Shown here in pieces: positions 26,278 to 33,529 of a stretch of DNA of 64,000 nucleotides (position 1 is its first letter; each line of letters starts with the position of its first letter). Source of the stretch: Prevotella sp. (GTDB lineage Bacteria > Bacteroidota > Bacteroidia > Bacteroidales > Bacteroidaceae); NCBI GenBank assembly GCA_017474845.1, contig JAFVGS010000020.1:27030-91029 (forward strand), written 5' to 3'. The notes under the pieces were generated by a model, which searched no databases, was not told where the DNA came from, and worked only from the letters and a program-made list of their open reading frames with translations. Both the position numbers and the translations under genes were made by a program.

Positions 26278-26643
26278 CTAAAACACGCAGGCCCAGCCGA
26301 ATTTCTTAACCAGCTCTTTTAACAGGTTGCGATCCTTTATTGGGATCGTTACTGCAACTGTCTCACGCATGTCTTCGCGTTTTGCAATATTGGCCTTGTC
26401 GAGGTCATACTGCGTCTGCATGTTCATCCAGACATCAGCGGGGATGTCAAGGGCTTTCTCTAAGGCAACGGCCACATTGAGCGACACGCTGCGTTTGCCA
26501 TTGATGGTTTCGCTGAGCACAGAGGTCTTGATTCCAGTTTCATCGGCAAGTTGTTTCTGAGTCATTCCACGCTCTTTCAACTCGTCCTTGATCATCTCGC
26601 CAGGATGTGTGGCGACGAATGGGGTAAATTCTTTCTTATTCAT
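26278..26643 (-). CDS. HigA-family XRE antitoxin-like regulator
   Basis: A 121-residue helix-turn-helix protein. It has the HigA/VapA signature ATHPGEMIKDELKERGMTQ, followed by the HTH QLADETGIKTSVLSETINGK (about residues 32-51) and LEKALDIPADVWMNMQTQYD. In classic modules the RelE-fold HigB toxin gene lies just upstream. None is present here; two unknown genes follow without a gap instead. The upstream region (26716-26782) has a -7 element and two TTTGCGAATT repeats that could be its own operator. Confidence 0.88.
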   Translation of the reverse strand: MNKKEFTPFVATHPGEMIKDELKERGMTQKQLADETGIKTSVLSETINGKRSVSLNVAVALEKALDIPADVWMNMQTQYDLDKANIAKREDMRETVAVTIPIKDRNLLKELVKKFGWACVF

Positions 26644-26715
26644 AATGCTTCGAAAGTTCCTCTAACGCCGTATTTTCAAAATCTATATTCATTATTCTAA
26701 TATGTATTCACGGCG

Positions 26716-26782
26716 CAAAATTAATAAAAATTTCTCAAACAATTATCATTTTTGCGAATTATTTGCAAAACTTTTGCGAATT
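26716..26782 (-). promoter_or_regulatory. promoter and possible operator of the HigA-led operon
   Basis: A -7 element TAATTTTG lies at 26723-26716 on the minus strand. Two direct repeats TTTGCGAATT at 26751-26760 and 26773-26782 begin 22 bp apart, about two helical turns. This suits binding by a dimeric HTH repressor such as the HigA-like protein, which is inference. Confidence 0.45.
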
Positions 26783-26819
26783 TGATATTATCGCAACGGA
26801 TTTAGATACCTGATTCAAA

Positions 26820-26852
26820 CAAATGCGGACAGCCCCTGGCCATCCGCATTTG
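26820..26852 (-). terminator. hairpin terminator after the dockerin gene
   Basis: A perfect 10-bp stem CAAATGCGGA/TCCGCATTTG with a 13-base loop lies 38 bases downstream of the dockerin gene's stop. The following T-run is weak. Confidence 0.6.
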
Positions 26853-26889
26853 GGTATGTAACATAAGAACCGCTGTTATTTTTCTAAGA

Positions 26890-28218
26890 TTACTCTGTCA
26901 CATTTTCTCCCATAACAGCCTTAACCAACAAATCAAGATCCACACTATTGACTCTGCCATTCTTATTCATATCAGCCTTGTCTATATCACATGTCGAAGG
27001 TAAATCTTCATCGTTGATATACATGACTAATAAGACAATATCAACAGCATCTACTTTTCCGTCGCAATTCACATCACCTAATAAGTAAGGTATCGAGTAA
27101 TCGATGACAAAACTGCCCACGAACGTCTCACCCCATTGATCAAGAGGATCCTTTGCACGGAAATTGAACGTATGAGTACCTTCATCCAAGGAAGATATAT
27201 CGATGTTGAAGGCATACTCAGAGGAAGAACCCTCACCCGTCACCTTATGGGCGGTATCGTCATTAAGCCAATATTCGTAGCTAATCTTACCCGTACTTGA
27301 TTGTAGATCGGATCTTGCAATATAAAATGCCTGGCGAATAGTGTTGCCCCAGACACCTTTATTGTCAACAGCCCTATAGTTGAAATAATGCACGCCGCTA
27401 GCCAAGTTGCTGACATCGACAGTGAAAGCATGCTCCGTATTAGGAGCTGTAAGTGTCGTACGATTGGAATAGTCATCATCCAGCCAATACTCGCTCTTAG
27501 CGATCTGGGCATTAGCATTCACCTCCGTTTGGGGAATGTAAAACATCTCACGAATAGGACTGCCATACTCTCCACGCTCATTGACAGCACGGCAGTTAAA
27601 GTAGTGAACGCCACTGGCCAGACCTTCAAGGCTGAGCGACAATAGTTGTTCGCCAGCTCCAGCCTGCTTCTTGACCACAGCGGAGTAATTATCATCAAAC
27701 CAATATTCATATCCTGTGACGGCTGCAACTGTAGCCTGGCTGAACGACATAGGCACATAGAACATATAGCGTTCGCTGTTACCTCTTCCGCTTGTTGCGC
27801 TGATAGGCGTACAATTGAAGAAATGCACGCCAGCCTTCAATTGGCTGATGTCGAGCGTCAGAGATACATTGTCATTATCGACACCAGTATTCCTTCGCCC
27901 TTCATAGACATCATCCAGCCAATACTCAAGGCTTAGGCTACCCGAGTCATCAACCCTTAGCGACGGGATATAGTACATATAGCGGTAGAAGTTTCCCCAT
28001 GTACCATTATCGGCCTTCGCTCGGAAGTTCAGGAAATGAACGCCAGCCCCAAATGATGCTGTGCTGATGGTCAGCGAAACATCACTGGCTCCAGCATCAA
28101 CCACACTACGGGTGGCATAATCGTCGTCTGTCCAATACTCATATTGGCTGATGCTTTGGGCATTCAAGCCACAAAACGCTAACAAGAGCAGCAACAGACA
28201 AACTATTCCTTTCTTCAT
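26890..28218 (-). CDS. secreted five-module repeat protein with a dockerin type I domain
   Basis: A 442-residue exported protein. After the signal peptide (about 1-20, ending LNAQ) come five modules of about 70 residues. Each starts with a (Y/L/S)EYW(x)DD(x)Y motif and ends in GVHxFNxRAxDxxGxWG-like text before a YxPxS linker. Residues about 378-440 form a dockerin-like domain with two EF-hand-type loops: GDVNCDGKVDAVDIVLL and DMNKNGRVNSVDLDLL. Dockerins bind cohesins or serve as calcium-dependent anchors. No cohesin or glycosidase is adjacent. It follows the beta-helix gene by 12 bases, so the two are probably co-transcribed. Confidence 0.82.
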   Translation of the reverse strand: MKKGIVCLLLLLLAFCGLNAQSISQYEYWTDDDYATRSVVDAGASDVSLTISTASFGAGVHFLNFRAKADNGTWGNFYRYMYYIPSLRVDDSGSLSLEYWLDDVYEGRRNTGVDNDNVSLTLDISQLKAGVHFFNCTPISATSGRGNSERYMFYVPMSFSQATVAAVTGYEYWFDDNYSAVVKKQAGAGEQLLSLSLEGLASGVHYFNCRAVNERGEYGSPIREMFYIPQTEVNANAQIAKSEYWLDDDYSNRTTLTAPNTEHAFTVDVSNLASGVHYFNYRAVDNKGVWGNTIRQAFYIARSDLQSSTGKISYEYWLNDDTAHKVTGEGSSSEYAFNIDISSLDEGTHTFNFRAKDPLDQWGETFVGSFVIDYSIPYLLGDVNCDGKVDAVDIVLLVMYINDEDLPSTCDIDKADMNKNGRVNSVDLDLLVKAVMGENVTE

Positions 28219-28230
28219 AGGCTTTTTGAA

Positions 28231-29160
28231 TTATTGCGGGGAAACGGTCAGTTTAACGTTCAGTTCTTTTTTCTCCAAATCAAGTTCGAGGCTGCTGCTG
28301 GTAACCTTGGGGACAGAAGGCTCAAGGGTAAAAGGAGTATCGCCGCCATAAATTCCAACGACTGTACCATCCGTGCCGAGATAGCCTTTAGACTGGAGAA
28401 ACGATGTGTCATATGCGCATTCACAAGAAGAGTCTATCAAATTTGAATTATACATCCAATAACAGTTTTGAGCTACACTGCTAGATCCTATACTAACATC
28501 ATATGAATTAAGAATTGAATTTATTAAAACTGAAGAATTAATTGTACTACAATATCGAATAACTGAGTTAATGATAGTTGCTGAAAAGTAATTAGGATAA
28601 ATAGTGCTCAAATTGCAATTAACAAATGTCGTATTTTGAGTTGCTCCAGAATTTGCTCGGACTTGCTGCAATTTCGAATTCACAATTGTCATACCCTTTA
28701 TATATGAGGACAATGTCAATGTATTCGTAATATAACATCTGTCAAGCACTGCCCCATCAATTTGAGCTCCAATTGTGAAATTAGCTATCTTACACTTACG
28801 AATAATCATATCATCTACTTGAGCACCAACATTTACAGTCCCAGATACAGACAAAGCTTCTAAGACAGGGCTATTCAATTTGGGCGATCCTGGAATAGAA
28901 ATATTTACATCGCCGTCAATAATACTTGTTTCACCTGTACCACGAATAGTGATTTTCTTGCTTACGGTAAACGGGCCTTTGAAAGTTCCTAATGTCAGGT
29001 AAATCACATCTCCGTCTGACGAAGCATTGATTGCTTCTTGAAGACCGTCATAAAGTGTTACTGTGCCATTATGATCTAACAGCGCTTTATTAATTGAAAT
29101 TGCACTTGCAGTCATGCTCATCATGATGATACATACCGCCATCAAAAGATACTTTTTCAT
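28231..29160 (-). CDS. secreted right-handed beta-helix-like protein
   Basis: A 309-residue exported protein with signal peptide MKKYLLMAVCIIMMSMTASA. It opens with LYDGLQEAINASSDGDVIYL and TFKGPFTVSKKITIRGTG, the usual start of pectate-lyase-like or DUF1565-type parallel beta-helices. Short strand repeats rich in Asn, Ser and Ile then continue to about residue 250. No catalytic motif is clear, so an adhesive or structural role is as likely as an enzyme. The gene is markedly richer in A+T (especially about 28430-28720) than its neighbours, which suggests separate ancestry. It is first in a pair with the dockerin protein. Confidence 0.78.
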   Translation of the reverse strand: MKKYLLMAVCIIMMSMTASAISINKALLDHNGTVTLYDGLQEAINASSDGDVIYLTLGTFKGPFTVSKKITIRGTGETSIIDGDVNISIPGSPKLNSPVLEALSVSGTVNVGAQVDDMIIRKCKIANFTIGAQIDGAVLDRCYITNTLTLSSYIKGMTIVNSKLQQVRANSGATQNTTFVNCNLSTIYPNYFSATIINSVIRYCSTINSSVLINSILNSYDVSIGSSSVAQNCYWMYNSNLIDSSCECAYDTSFLQSKGYLGTDGTVVGIYGGDTPFTLEPSVPKVTSSSLELDLEKKELNVKLTVSPQ

Positions 29161-29461
29161 AAGATTTAAAATGTTTAGTTATTATTCTTTTAAAATTTTA
29201 ATCATTATTTTGAGTTATTCTGTTTGGATAGAAACAAAAAGAAAACGTGAGCAATTTACTCGCTTACGTTCTCAAGGTATCGGCAAACACCCAAACTACT
29301 TAACGAATAATGCCCACGCCCTCGGGCGTGAATCATCAACTTTCATCTTGTAGTTCTTATGAAATTTTGCCGATTTCTGAGAACAAGATTCAGCGGACGC
29401 TTCAACGTATATTTCTTTTCTTTGTCTTTGCTATGTCACCATAAGCGATTTGTTTTTAGAG
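29161..29461. other. intergenic region with two hairpins
   Basis: No gene is seen. It holds the terminator at 29244-29270 and a very stable short hairpin CACGCC-CTCG-GGCGTG (29315-29330) in AT-rich surroundings. The latter resembles hairpins at ends of IS200/IS605-type elements, but no transposase or partner end is present. Confidence 0.5.
29231..29270 (-). terminator. terminator downstream of the 55-residue gene
   Basis: On the minus strand, stem AACGTAAGC/GCTCACGTT (one G-T pair, loop of 9) is followed by TTCTTTTTGTTTC. Confidence 0.6.
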
Positions 29462-29629
29462 TTACACATTATTTGTAGAAAGATACGGTGTACGTAGATG
29501 TTCCTGAAGGACGGCTTCATTCTTCTCGTCGTCCCACTCGCCAGACTCCCAGAGTTTGTCTACTTCCTCATCAACCCGGCGGGCATAATACTCGCAGATG
29601 ACGCGACGAAGTTCAGTTTCGTTTACCAT
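29462..29629 (-). CDS. small acidic protein of unknown function
   Basis: A 55-residue soluble protein starting MVNETELRRVICEYYARR and containing EVDKLWESGEWDDEKNEAVL. It is strongly charged and probably helical. A longer frame to 29683 exists, but a perfect promoter at 29649-29680 lies inside that extension, so the start at 29629 is favoured. No family is assigned. Confidence 0.7.
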   Translation of the reverse strand: MVNETELRRVICEYYARRVDEEVDKLWESGEWDDEKNEAVLQEHLRTPYLSTNNV

Positions 29630-29648
29630 ATCATTACAATTCACGGGG

Positions 29649-29680
29649 CAAAGATAGGAAATATTTCTGAGACTTGCAAA
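29649..29680 (-). promoter_or_regulatory. promoter of the 55-residue gene
   Basis: On the minus strand, TTTG (29680-29677), 20 bp, TATCTTTG (29656-29649), 20 bases from the start codon. It fixes the short start. Confidence 0.75.
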
Positions 29681-29744
29681 CATTTGGGGAAGTTTTTTAG
29701 GGTAGGGGGATTTGGGGAGAAAATGGAGTAGGGGTTTGACAAAT

Positions 29745-29968
29745 CTTACAGTTCTGACAGTTGACAGTTTTATATTTGCACCCTCATGGTGCTGGGTGGG
29801 ATTCGGAAGTGTTAAGAATTTTATTAAATTTAATTAAATTATATAATAATTAATATTATAAATAAGTATAATAATACCTATATAATTATACTCATATAGC
29901 ATCCGAAATGAGGTTTCTGACCGGTAGTAAGGCGCTGAAATAAAACTGTCAACTGTCAGAACTGTAAG
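29745..29968. repeat. 29-bp perfect inverted repeats flanking an AT-rich core
   Basis: The arms 29745-29773 and 29940-29968 are exact reverse complements of the CTGTCAACTGTCAG family. They enclose 166 bases, largely A and T. A TATATTTG (-7-like) sequence starts at 29771 at the edge of the left arm. The size and layout resemble Bacteroidota invertible promoters. An invertase gene is not in the window. Confidence 0.85.
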
Positions 29969-30057
29969 AAACTGAATGGAGGCTGTGGAAAGACTATTCA
30001 ATTTGTATTTGAAATTGTTTGACAATATTCAAATAGCAAAATCAAGCCGAATTATAC

Positions 30058-30145
30058 AATAGTCCAAACTCAGAGTTTAGATAGTCCAAACTGGGAGTTT
30101 AAATACTGCAAAGTCGGAGTTTAAAGTAAGCAAACTCAAAGGCCT
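30058..30145 (+). repeat. 22-bp tandem array of palindromic units
   Basis: Four units of 22 bp (the fourth degenerate). Units one and two share ATAGTCCAAACT and GAGTTTA; unit one carries a perfect palindrome AAACTC-A-GAGTTT. The period equals two helical turns, which suits cooperative protein binding. Confidence 0.7.
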
Positions 30146-30568
30146 GATTTTAGGGCGTTTTAGGGCAGTTACAGAGAACTTTTGGTTTTAAGAAAACTTT
30201 TGACATATTGATTTGTTGCTTAGATCTTTGTATGTTATGACGCGTTAGAATTTTCATACGCGGTTTTTAGAATTTTAAATTCGTTTCTCAACGCTGTCGA
30301 ATTGCAAATTCGCCAGAACGGCTTTTTCGTCGTAATTTGAGGATCAAAAATGAATCTTTTGGATTAGCCTCAGGACAATAATCTGTGATATCTGTACCTC
30401 CCGTGGCTTGAGTATTCAATTTTATTAGAATCAGCATTATGATAAATAAAAGAAATCGGAGTCTCACCTACTTTTTAATAAATAGTCACACCTGTGAGCC
30501 TGTGGCCGCTTTTCGTTAAAGTTTGTAGATTATTCCAAAGAACTGCTACGAATGTGTGGAATTATTCG

Positions 30569-30576
30569 TATCTTTG
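30569..30576 (+). promoter_or_regulatory. likely -7 element for the nucleoside-hydrolase gene
   Basis: TATCTTTG lies 24 bases before the ATG at 30601. No -33 TTTG is at the expected distance. Confidence 0.45.
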
Positions 30577-30600
30577 TCGGCAATTACAGTTTAAACGACT

Positions 30601-31653
30601 ATGAGAAGAATCATAAACTGGGTGTTTTTCTTCACCCTCGTCTGCAGTAATATGGTGCTGACTTCATGCTCGAACAGGGATGAGGCTGTGGCACCGGACA
30701 AAACGTACACGGGCGTACCGCTTGTCATTCTCGATGCTGACATCGGTTCATCGACAGACGACCTCTTCGCGCTGGAGATGCTCTATCGCTATGACGAACA
30801 GCGGTTGTGCCGGCTGCTGGGCGTGGTGGTGGACCGCGAGGGCGAAGCGAATGCTGATTTTACCGATGTGATGAACACGTATTTCGGTCATCCCTATGTT
30901 CCTATCGGTCTGGTGAAGGATGGCATCAAGAATCCGAAGGTGTGGATAGACTATGCAAAGGTGGCCTATATGACGGAGGCGGATGGCACCACTCCGATGT
31001 TCCCGCGTACCATCGACCGACACGAGAGTATCCCCGACGGCTGTAAGCTCTATCGCCAGCTGCTTGCTCAGCAGCCCGACCACTCGGTGAGCATCGTGAC
31101 AACTGGCTTCGTCACGTGCCTGGCACAACTGCTGCAATCGGGTGCTGATGAATATTCCGTTCTCAACGGTGTGGAACTTGTTCGTCGGAAAGTGAAATGC
31201 ATCTACATGCAGGGCGGTGTCTTCGATAAAGCCGAAGAGCCCGACTACAACTTTCTTCAGGGCATCACGTTCGCTCAAACTTTCTTCGACTTATGGCCGA
31301 AGGATGTGGACATGGTCTTTTCACCTATGGAGGTGGGGCAAACCGTGGAATACACCCCCGAGCAGGTCATCGCCGACGTGTCGTGGACTGACCGCCACCC
31401 CATCAAGCAGGTGTATATGACATGTGACTGCAATACGGGACAACGGATGTGGGACCCCATGTGTGTCATTCAGGCTATAGAGGGTGATTCGCTCTTCACC
31501 CTCAGCGAACGCTTCACCATCAACATTACACCGGAGGCCTACACCGTCTTTACCCCCACTCCCGCAGGAAACGCGCGCTACCAGAAGCCTGGCGATGCCC
31601 AGTGGGCCGCCATGATGCTGGAGAAAATCAGAACGATGAACAAAATGAAATAG
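30601..31653 (+). CDS. nucleoside-hydrolase-like lipoprotein
   Basis: A 350-residue protein of the inosine/uridine-preferring nucleoside hydrolase fold. The lipobox LTSCS (Cys about residue 23) makes it a lipoprotein. The metal-binding signature DADIGSSTDD (about 45-54) matches the family's DxDxxxxDD loop. Later landmarks include SIVTTGFVTCLAQLL and YMQGGVF. It may release bases from nucleosides outside the cytoplasm, but the second catalytic His region is not obvious, so substrate and activity are uncertain. It is alone and convergent with the DUF3127 gene across a terminator. Confidence 0.85.
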   Translation: MRRIINWVFFFTLVCSNMVLTSCSNRDEAVAPDKTYTGVPLVILDADIGSSTDDLFALEMLYRYDEQRLCRLLGVVVDREGEANADFTDVMNTYFGHPYVPIGLVKDGIKNPKVWIDYAKVAYMTEADGTTPMFPRTIDRHESIPDGCKLYRQLLAQQPDHSVSIVTTGFVTCLAQLLQSGADEYSVLNGVELVRRKVKCIYMQGGVFDKAEEPDYNFLQGITFAQTFFDLWPKDVDMVFSPMEVGQTVEYTPEQVIADVSWTDRHPIKQVYMTCDCNTGQRMWDPMCVIQAIEGDSLFTLSERFTINITPEAYTVFTPTPAGNARYQKPGDAQWAAMMLEKIRTMNKMK

Positions 31654-31674
31654 AGGGCGTGCCAATTGGTAAAA

Positions 31675-31717
31675 ACAGAAAACCTCCGTGGAATTTGGGA
31701 CTCCACAGAGGCTTTTG
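31675..31717. terminator. bidirectional terminator
   Basis: Stem CCTCCGTGGA/TCCACAGAGG (31683-31692 with 31702-31711) has an A-rich left flank and a T-rich right flank. It serves the convergent genes ending at 31653 and 31758. Confidence 0.8.
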
Positions 31718-31757
31718 TTTGATTGTTGTGTTTGTTTGGCCACCCAACGGGCACCTT

Positions 31758-32186
31758 TTAGAAAGGCAGGTCGTCTGCTGATCCTTCAGCCGAGGGCTCC
31801 TGAGCTGGCGGGAACGGCGCTGTGGCTCCATCTGCCGGTGGGAACGGCGTAGCCTGAGCCATGCCTGGAGCTGCCATCGGAGCACCTGCCATCGGAGCAC
31901 CAGCGACGGGCTGCTGACCACGGATGACGTTGTAAGCGCGGATGTCGTTGAACCAACGGCCATTGAATTCGTGGGCGTCGATGTCGAACTGAACGGTCAG
32001 ATCCTCACCCTGCTGGATGTTGAACTGCTTGATACGGTCTTCGCCGAAGATGCGGAAAAGACATTTACGGGGATACTGTCCAGGCACTTCGATGACGTAG
32101 TCCTGAGACATCCAGTTGTTTCCTGTACGAGCCGAAACACCACTCTGGGCCGGCATGACTGCGATAATTCTTCCTGTTAATTCCAT
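31758..32186 (-). CDS. DUF3127 protein with an SSB-like acidic tip
   Basis: A 142-residue Bacteroidota-specific protein. Residues 1-90 form the DUF3127 domain, likely an OB-fold (MELTGRIIAVMP, WMSQDYVIEVPGQYPRKCLF, WFNDIRAYNV). A flexible Pro/Ala/Gly-rich linker with repeated APMAG follows. The last residues, SADDLPF, closely resemble the DDDIPF tip that SSB uses to recruit replication and repair enzymes. This suggests a single-stranded DNA-binding or SSB-mimic role, which is inference. It is divergent from dnaN, which fits a replication connection. Confidence 0.88.
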   Translation of the reverse strand: MELTGRIIAVMPAQSGVSARTGNNWMSQDYVIEVPGQYPRKCLFRIFGEDRIKQFNIQQGEDLTVQFDIDAHEFNGRWFNDIRAYNVIRGQQPVAGAPMAGAPMAAPGMAQATPFPPADGATAPFPPAQEPSAEGSADDLPF

Positions 32187-32230
32187 TGCTAAATTTGTTT
32201 TTATTTGTTGATTTTCTTGTTTTCAGCGTG

Positions 32231-32262
32231 CGAAATTACTAAAAATAGTTTGAATTCGGAAA
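32231..32262 (-). promoter_or_regulatory. promoter of the DUF3127 gene
   Basis: On the minus strand, TTTC (32262-32259), 20 bp, TAATTTCG (32238-32231). Each box differs by one base from consensus, but the spacing is right. Confidence 0.5.
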
Positions 32263-32277
32263 ATTTCTCGCCTTTTT

Positions 32278-32309
32278 TTTGCGGAATACAACGTTTTTTT
32301 GTAATTTTG
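32278..32309 (+). promoter_or_regulatory. promoter of the dnaN operon
   Basis: TTTG (32278-32281), 20 bp, TAATTTTG (32302-32309). It lies within the longest possible dnaN frame, so it also supports the internal start at 32357. Confidence 0.75.
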
Positions 32310-32356
32310 TCCCAATTATTAAAAAGGTAACAAATAACAAGAAAACTATAACAGCT

Positions 32357-33481
32357 ATGAGATTTACAGTATCAAGCAGCGCATTGAGTGGAAAACTCTC
32401 TGCCCTCTCAAGAGTGATTAACAGTAAGAATGCCTTGCCCATCCTTGGCGATTTCGTGTTTGAGATCAAAGACAACGTGCTTTATCTGACGGCCTCAGAC
32501 TCGGAAAACATGATGAAGACGCAGCTGGAACTGACGGAGAGCGACGGCTACTGCCGCTTTGCCATCGGCAACCACGACCTGCTGGAGGCCGTGAAAGGCT
32601 TCTCGGAGCAGCCCATCACGTTCGACGTGGACCAGGAGAAGAATATCGTGAAGATCTCGTATCAGAACGGTCTGTTCTCCCTGCCCATCGAGAATGCCGA
32701 CGAGTTCCCGATTGCCCAGCCCGTCAGCGACTTCGCCACATCGATCGTTATGCCCAACCTCATACTGGCAGAGAACATCAACCGCTCCGTCTTCGCTACG
32801 GCACAGGACGAACTGCGCCCCGTGATGAACGGTATATACTTCGACCTGACGGCCGACGGACTGGCTGTGGTGGCCAGCGACGGCCATAAGCTGGTGCGCA
32901 ACAAGGTGTTTTCAATTAGGAGCGAGCAGCCCGCTGCCTTCATCCTGCCGAAAAAGCCGGCCAACCTGCTGCGCAACCTGCTGGGTAAGGACGGTGGCGA
33001 CGTCATCATCCGCTTCGACGAGCGCAATGCTGAGATCAACTACGGCGACGGTATCCTCCAGTGCCGACTCATCGAGGGCCGCTACCCCAACTATAACAGC
33101 GTGATTCCGCAGAACAACCCCAATGAGCTGCGCGTGGACCGTCTCGGACTGCTGGCAGCCCTGCGCCGTGTGCAGCCCTTCGCCAACGACTCGAGCAACC
33201 TGATCCGCTTCCACGTGGAGGGTTCTACCCTTCAGCTGGATGCCGAGGACTACGACTTCTCGAAGACCGCCACGGAGCGTATGACGTGCGAATACAACGG
33301 CCAGCCGATGTCGATCGGTTTCAAGGGCTCGTCGTTCATCGAGGTGCTGAGCAACTTCGACTGTCCGGAGGTGGTCATCCAGCTGGCCGATCCCAGCCGC
33401 GCCGGACTGGTGCTGCCCTCAGAGCAGCCTGAGAACCAGGATGTGCTCATGCTGATGATGCCAATGCTGATCAATGATTAG
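32357..33481 (+). CDS. dnaN: DNA polymerase III beta clamp
   Basis: A 374-residue sliding clamp that encircles DNA and tethers the replicative polymerase. It starts MRFTVSSSALSGKLSALSRV. The three clamp domains can be followed: NALPILGDFVFEI in domain 1, FATAQDELRPVMNGIYFDL in domain 2, and the closing PVLPSEQPE...MMPM-type end. The start follows the promoter at 32278-32309; a 26-residue upstream extension would overlap that promoter and lacks clamp similarity. It heads an operon with an exonuclease, DUF4835, recN and a TPR protein. Confidence 0.96.
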   Translation: MRFTVSSSALSGKLSALSRVINSKNALPILGDFVFEIKDNVLYLTASDSENMMKTQLELTESDGYCRFAIGNHDLLEAVKGFSEQPITFDVDQEKNIVKISYQNGLFSLPIENADEFPIAQPVSDFATSIVMPNLILAENINRSVFATAQDELRPVMNGIYFDLTADGLAVVASDGHKLVRNKVFSIRSEQPAAFILPKKPANLLRNLLGKDGGDVIIRFDERNAEINYGDGILQCRLIEGRYPNYNSVIPQNNPNELRVDRLGLLAALRRVQPFANDSSNLIRFHVEGSTLQLDAEDYDFSKTATERMTCEYNGQPMSIGFKGSSFIEVLSNFDCPEVVIQLADPSRAGLVLPSEQPENQDVLMLMMPMLIND

Positions 33482-33529
33482 GAAGTTAAAGAAGTTAAAG
33501 AAGTTAAAGAAGTTAGAGGAAGTTAAAGA
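33482..33529 (+). repeat. GAAGTTAAA tandem repeat between dnaN and exonuclease
   Basis: Five 9-base GAAGTTAAA units, one altered, exactly fill the gap between the two genes. The unit is the same as in the galE/ispE inverted repeat. Confidence 0.9.

Larger units (their letters stand above)
29684..30568. other. long AT-rich intergenic region with structured repeats
   Basis: No credible gene is seen in about 900 bases. It contains a 29-bp inverted-repeat pair around an AT-rich core (29745-29968), a 22-bp tandem palindrome array (30058-30145), and a promoter-like -7 just before the next gene. Confidence 0.7.

Noticed and set aside
29462-29683. Longer 73-residue version of the small protein
   Set aside because: The extra N-terminus overlaps a perfect promoter, so the 55-residue form is preferred.
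30058-30145. Possible CRISPR array
   Set aside because: The units are contiguous 22-bp repeats without variable spacers, and no cas gene is near.
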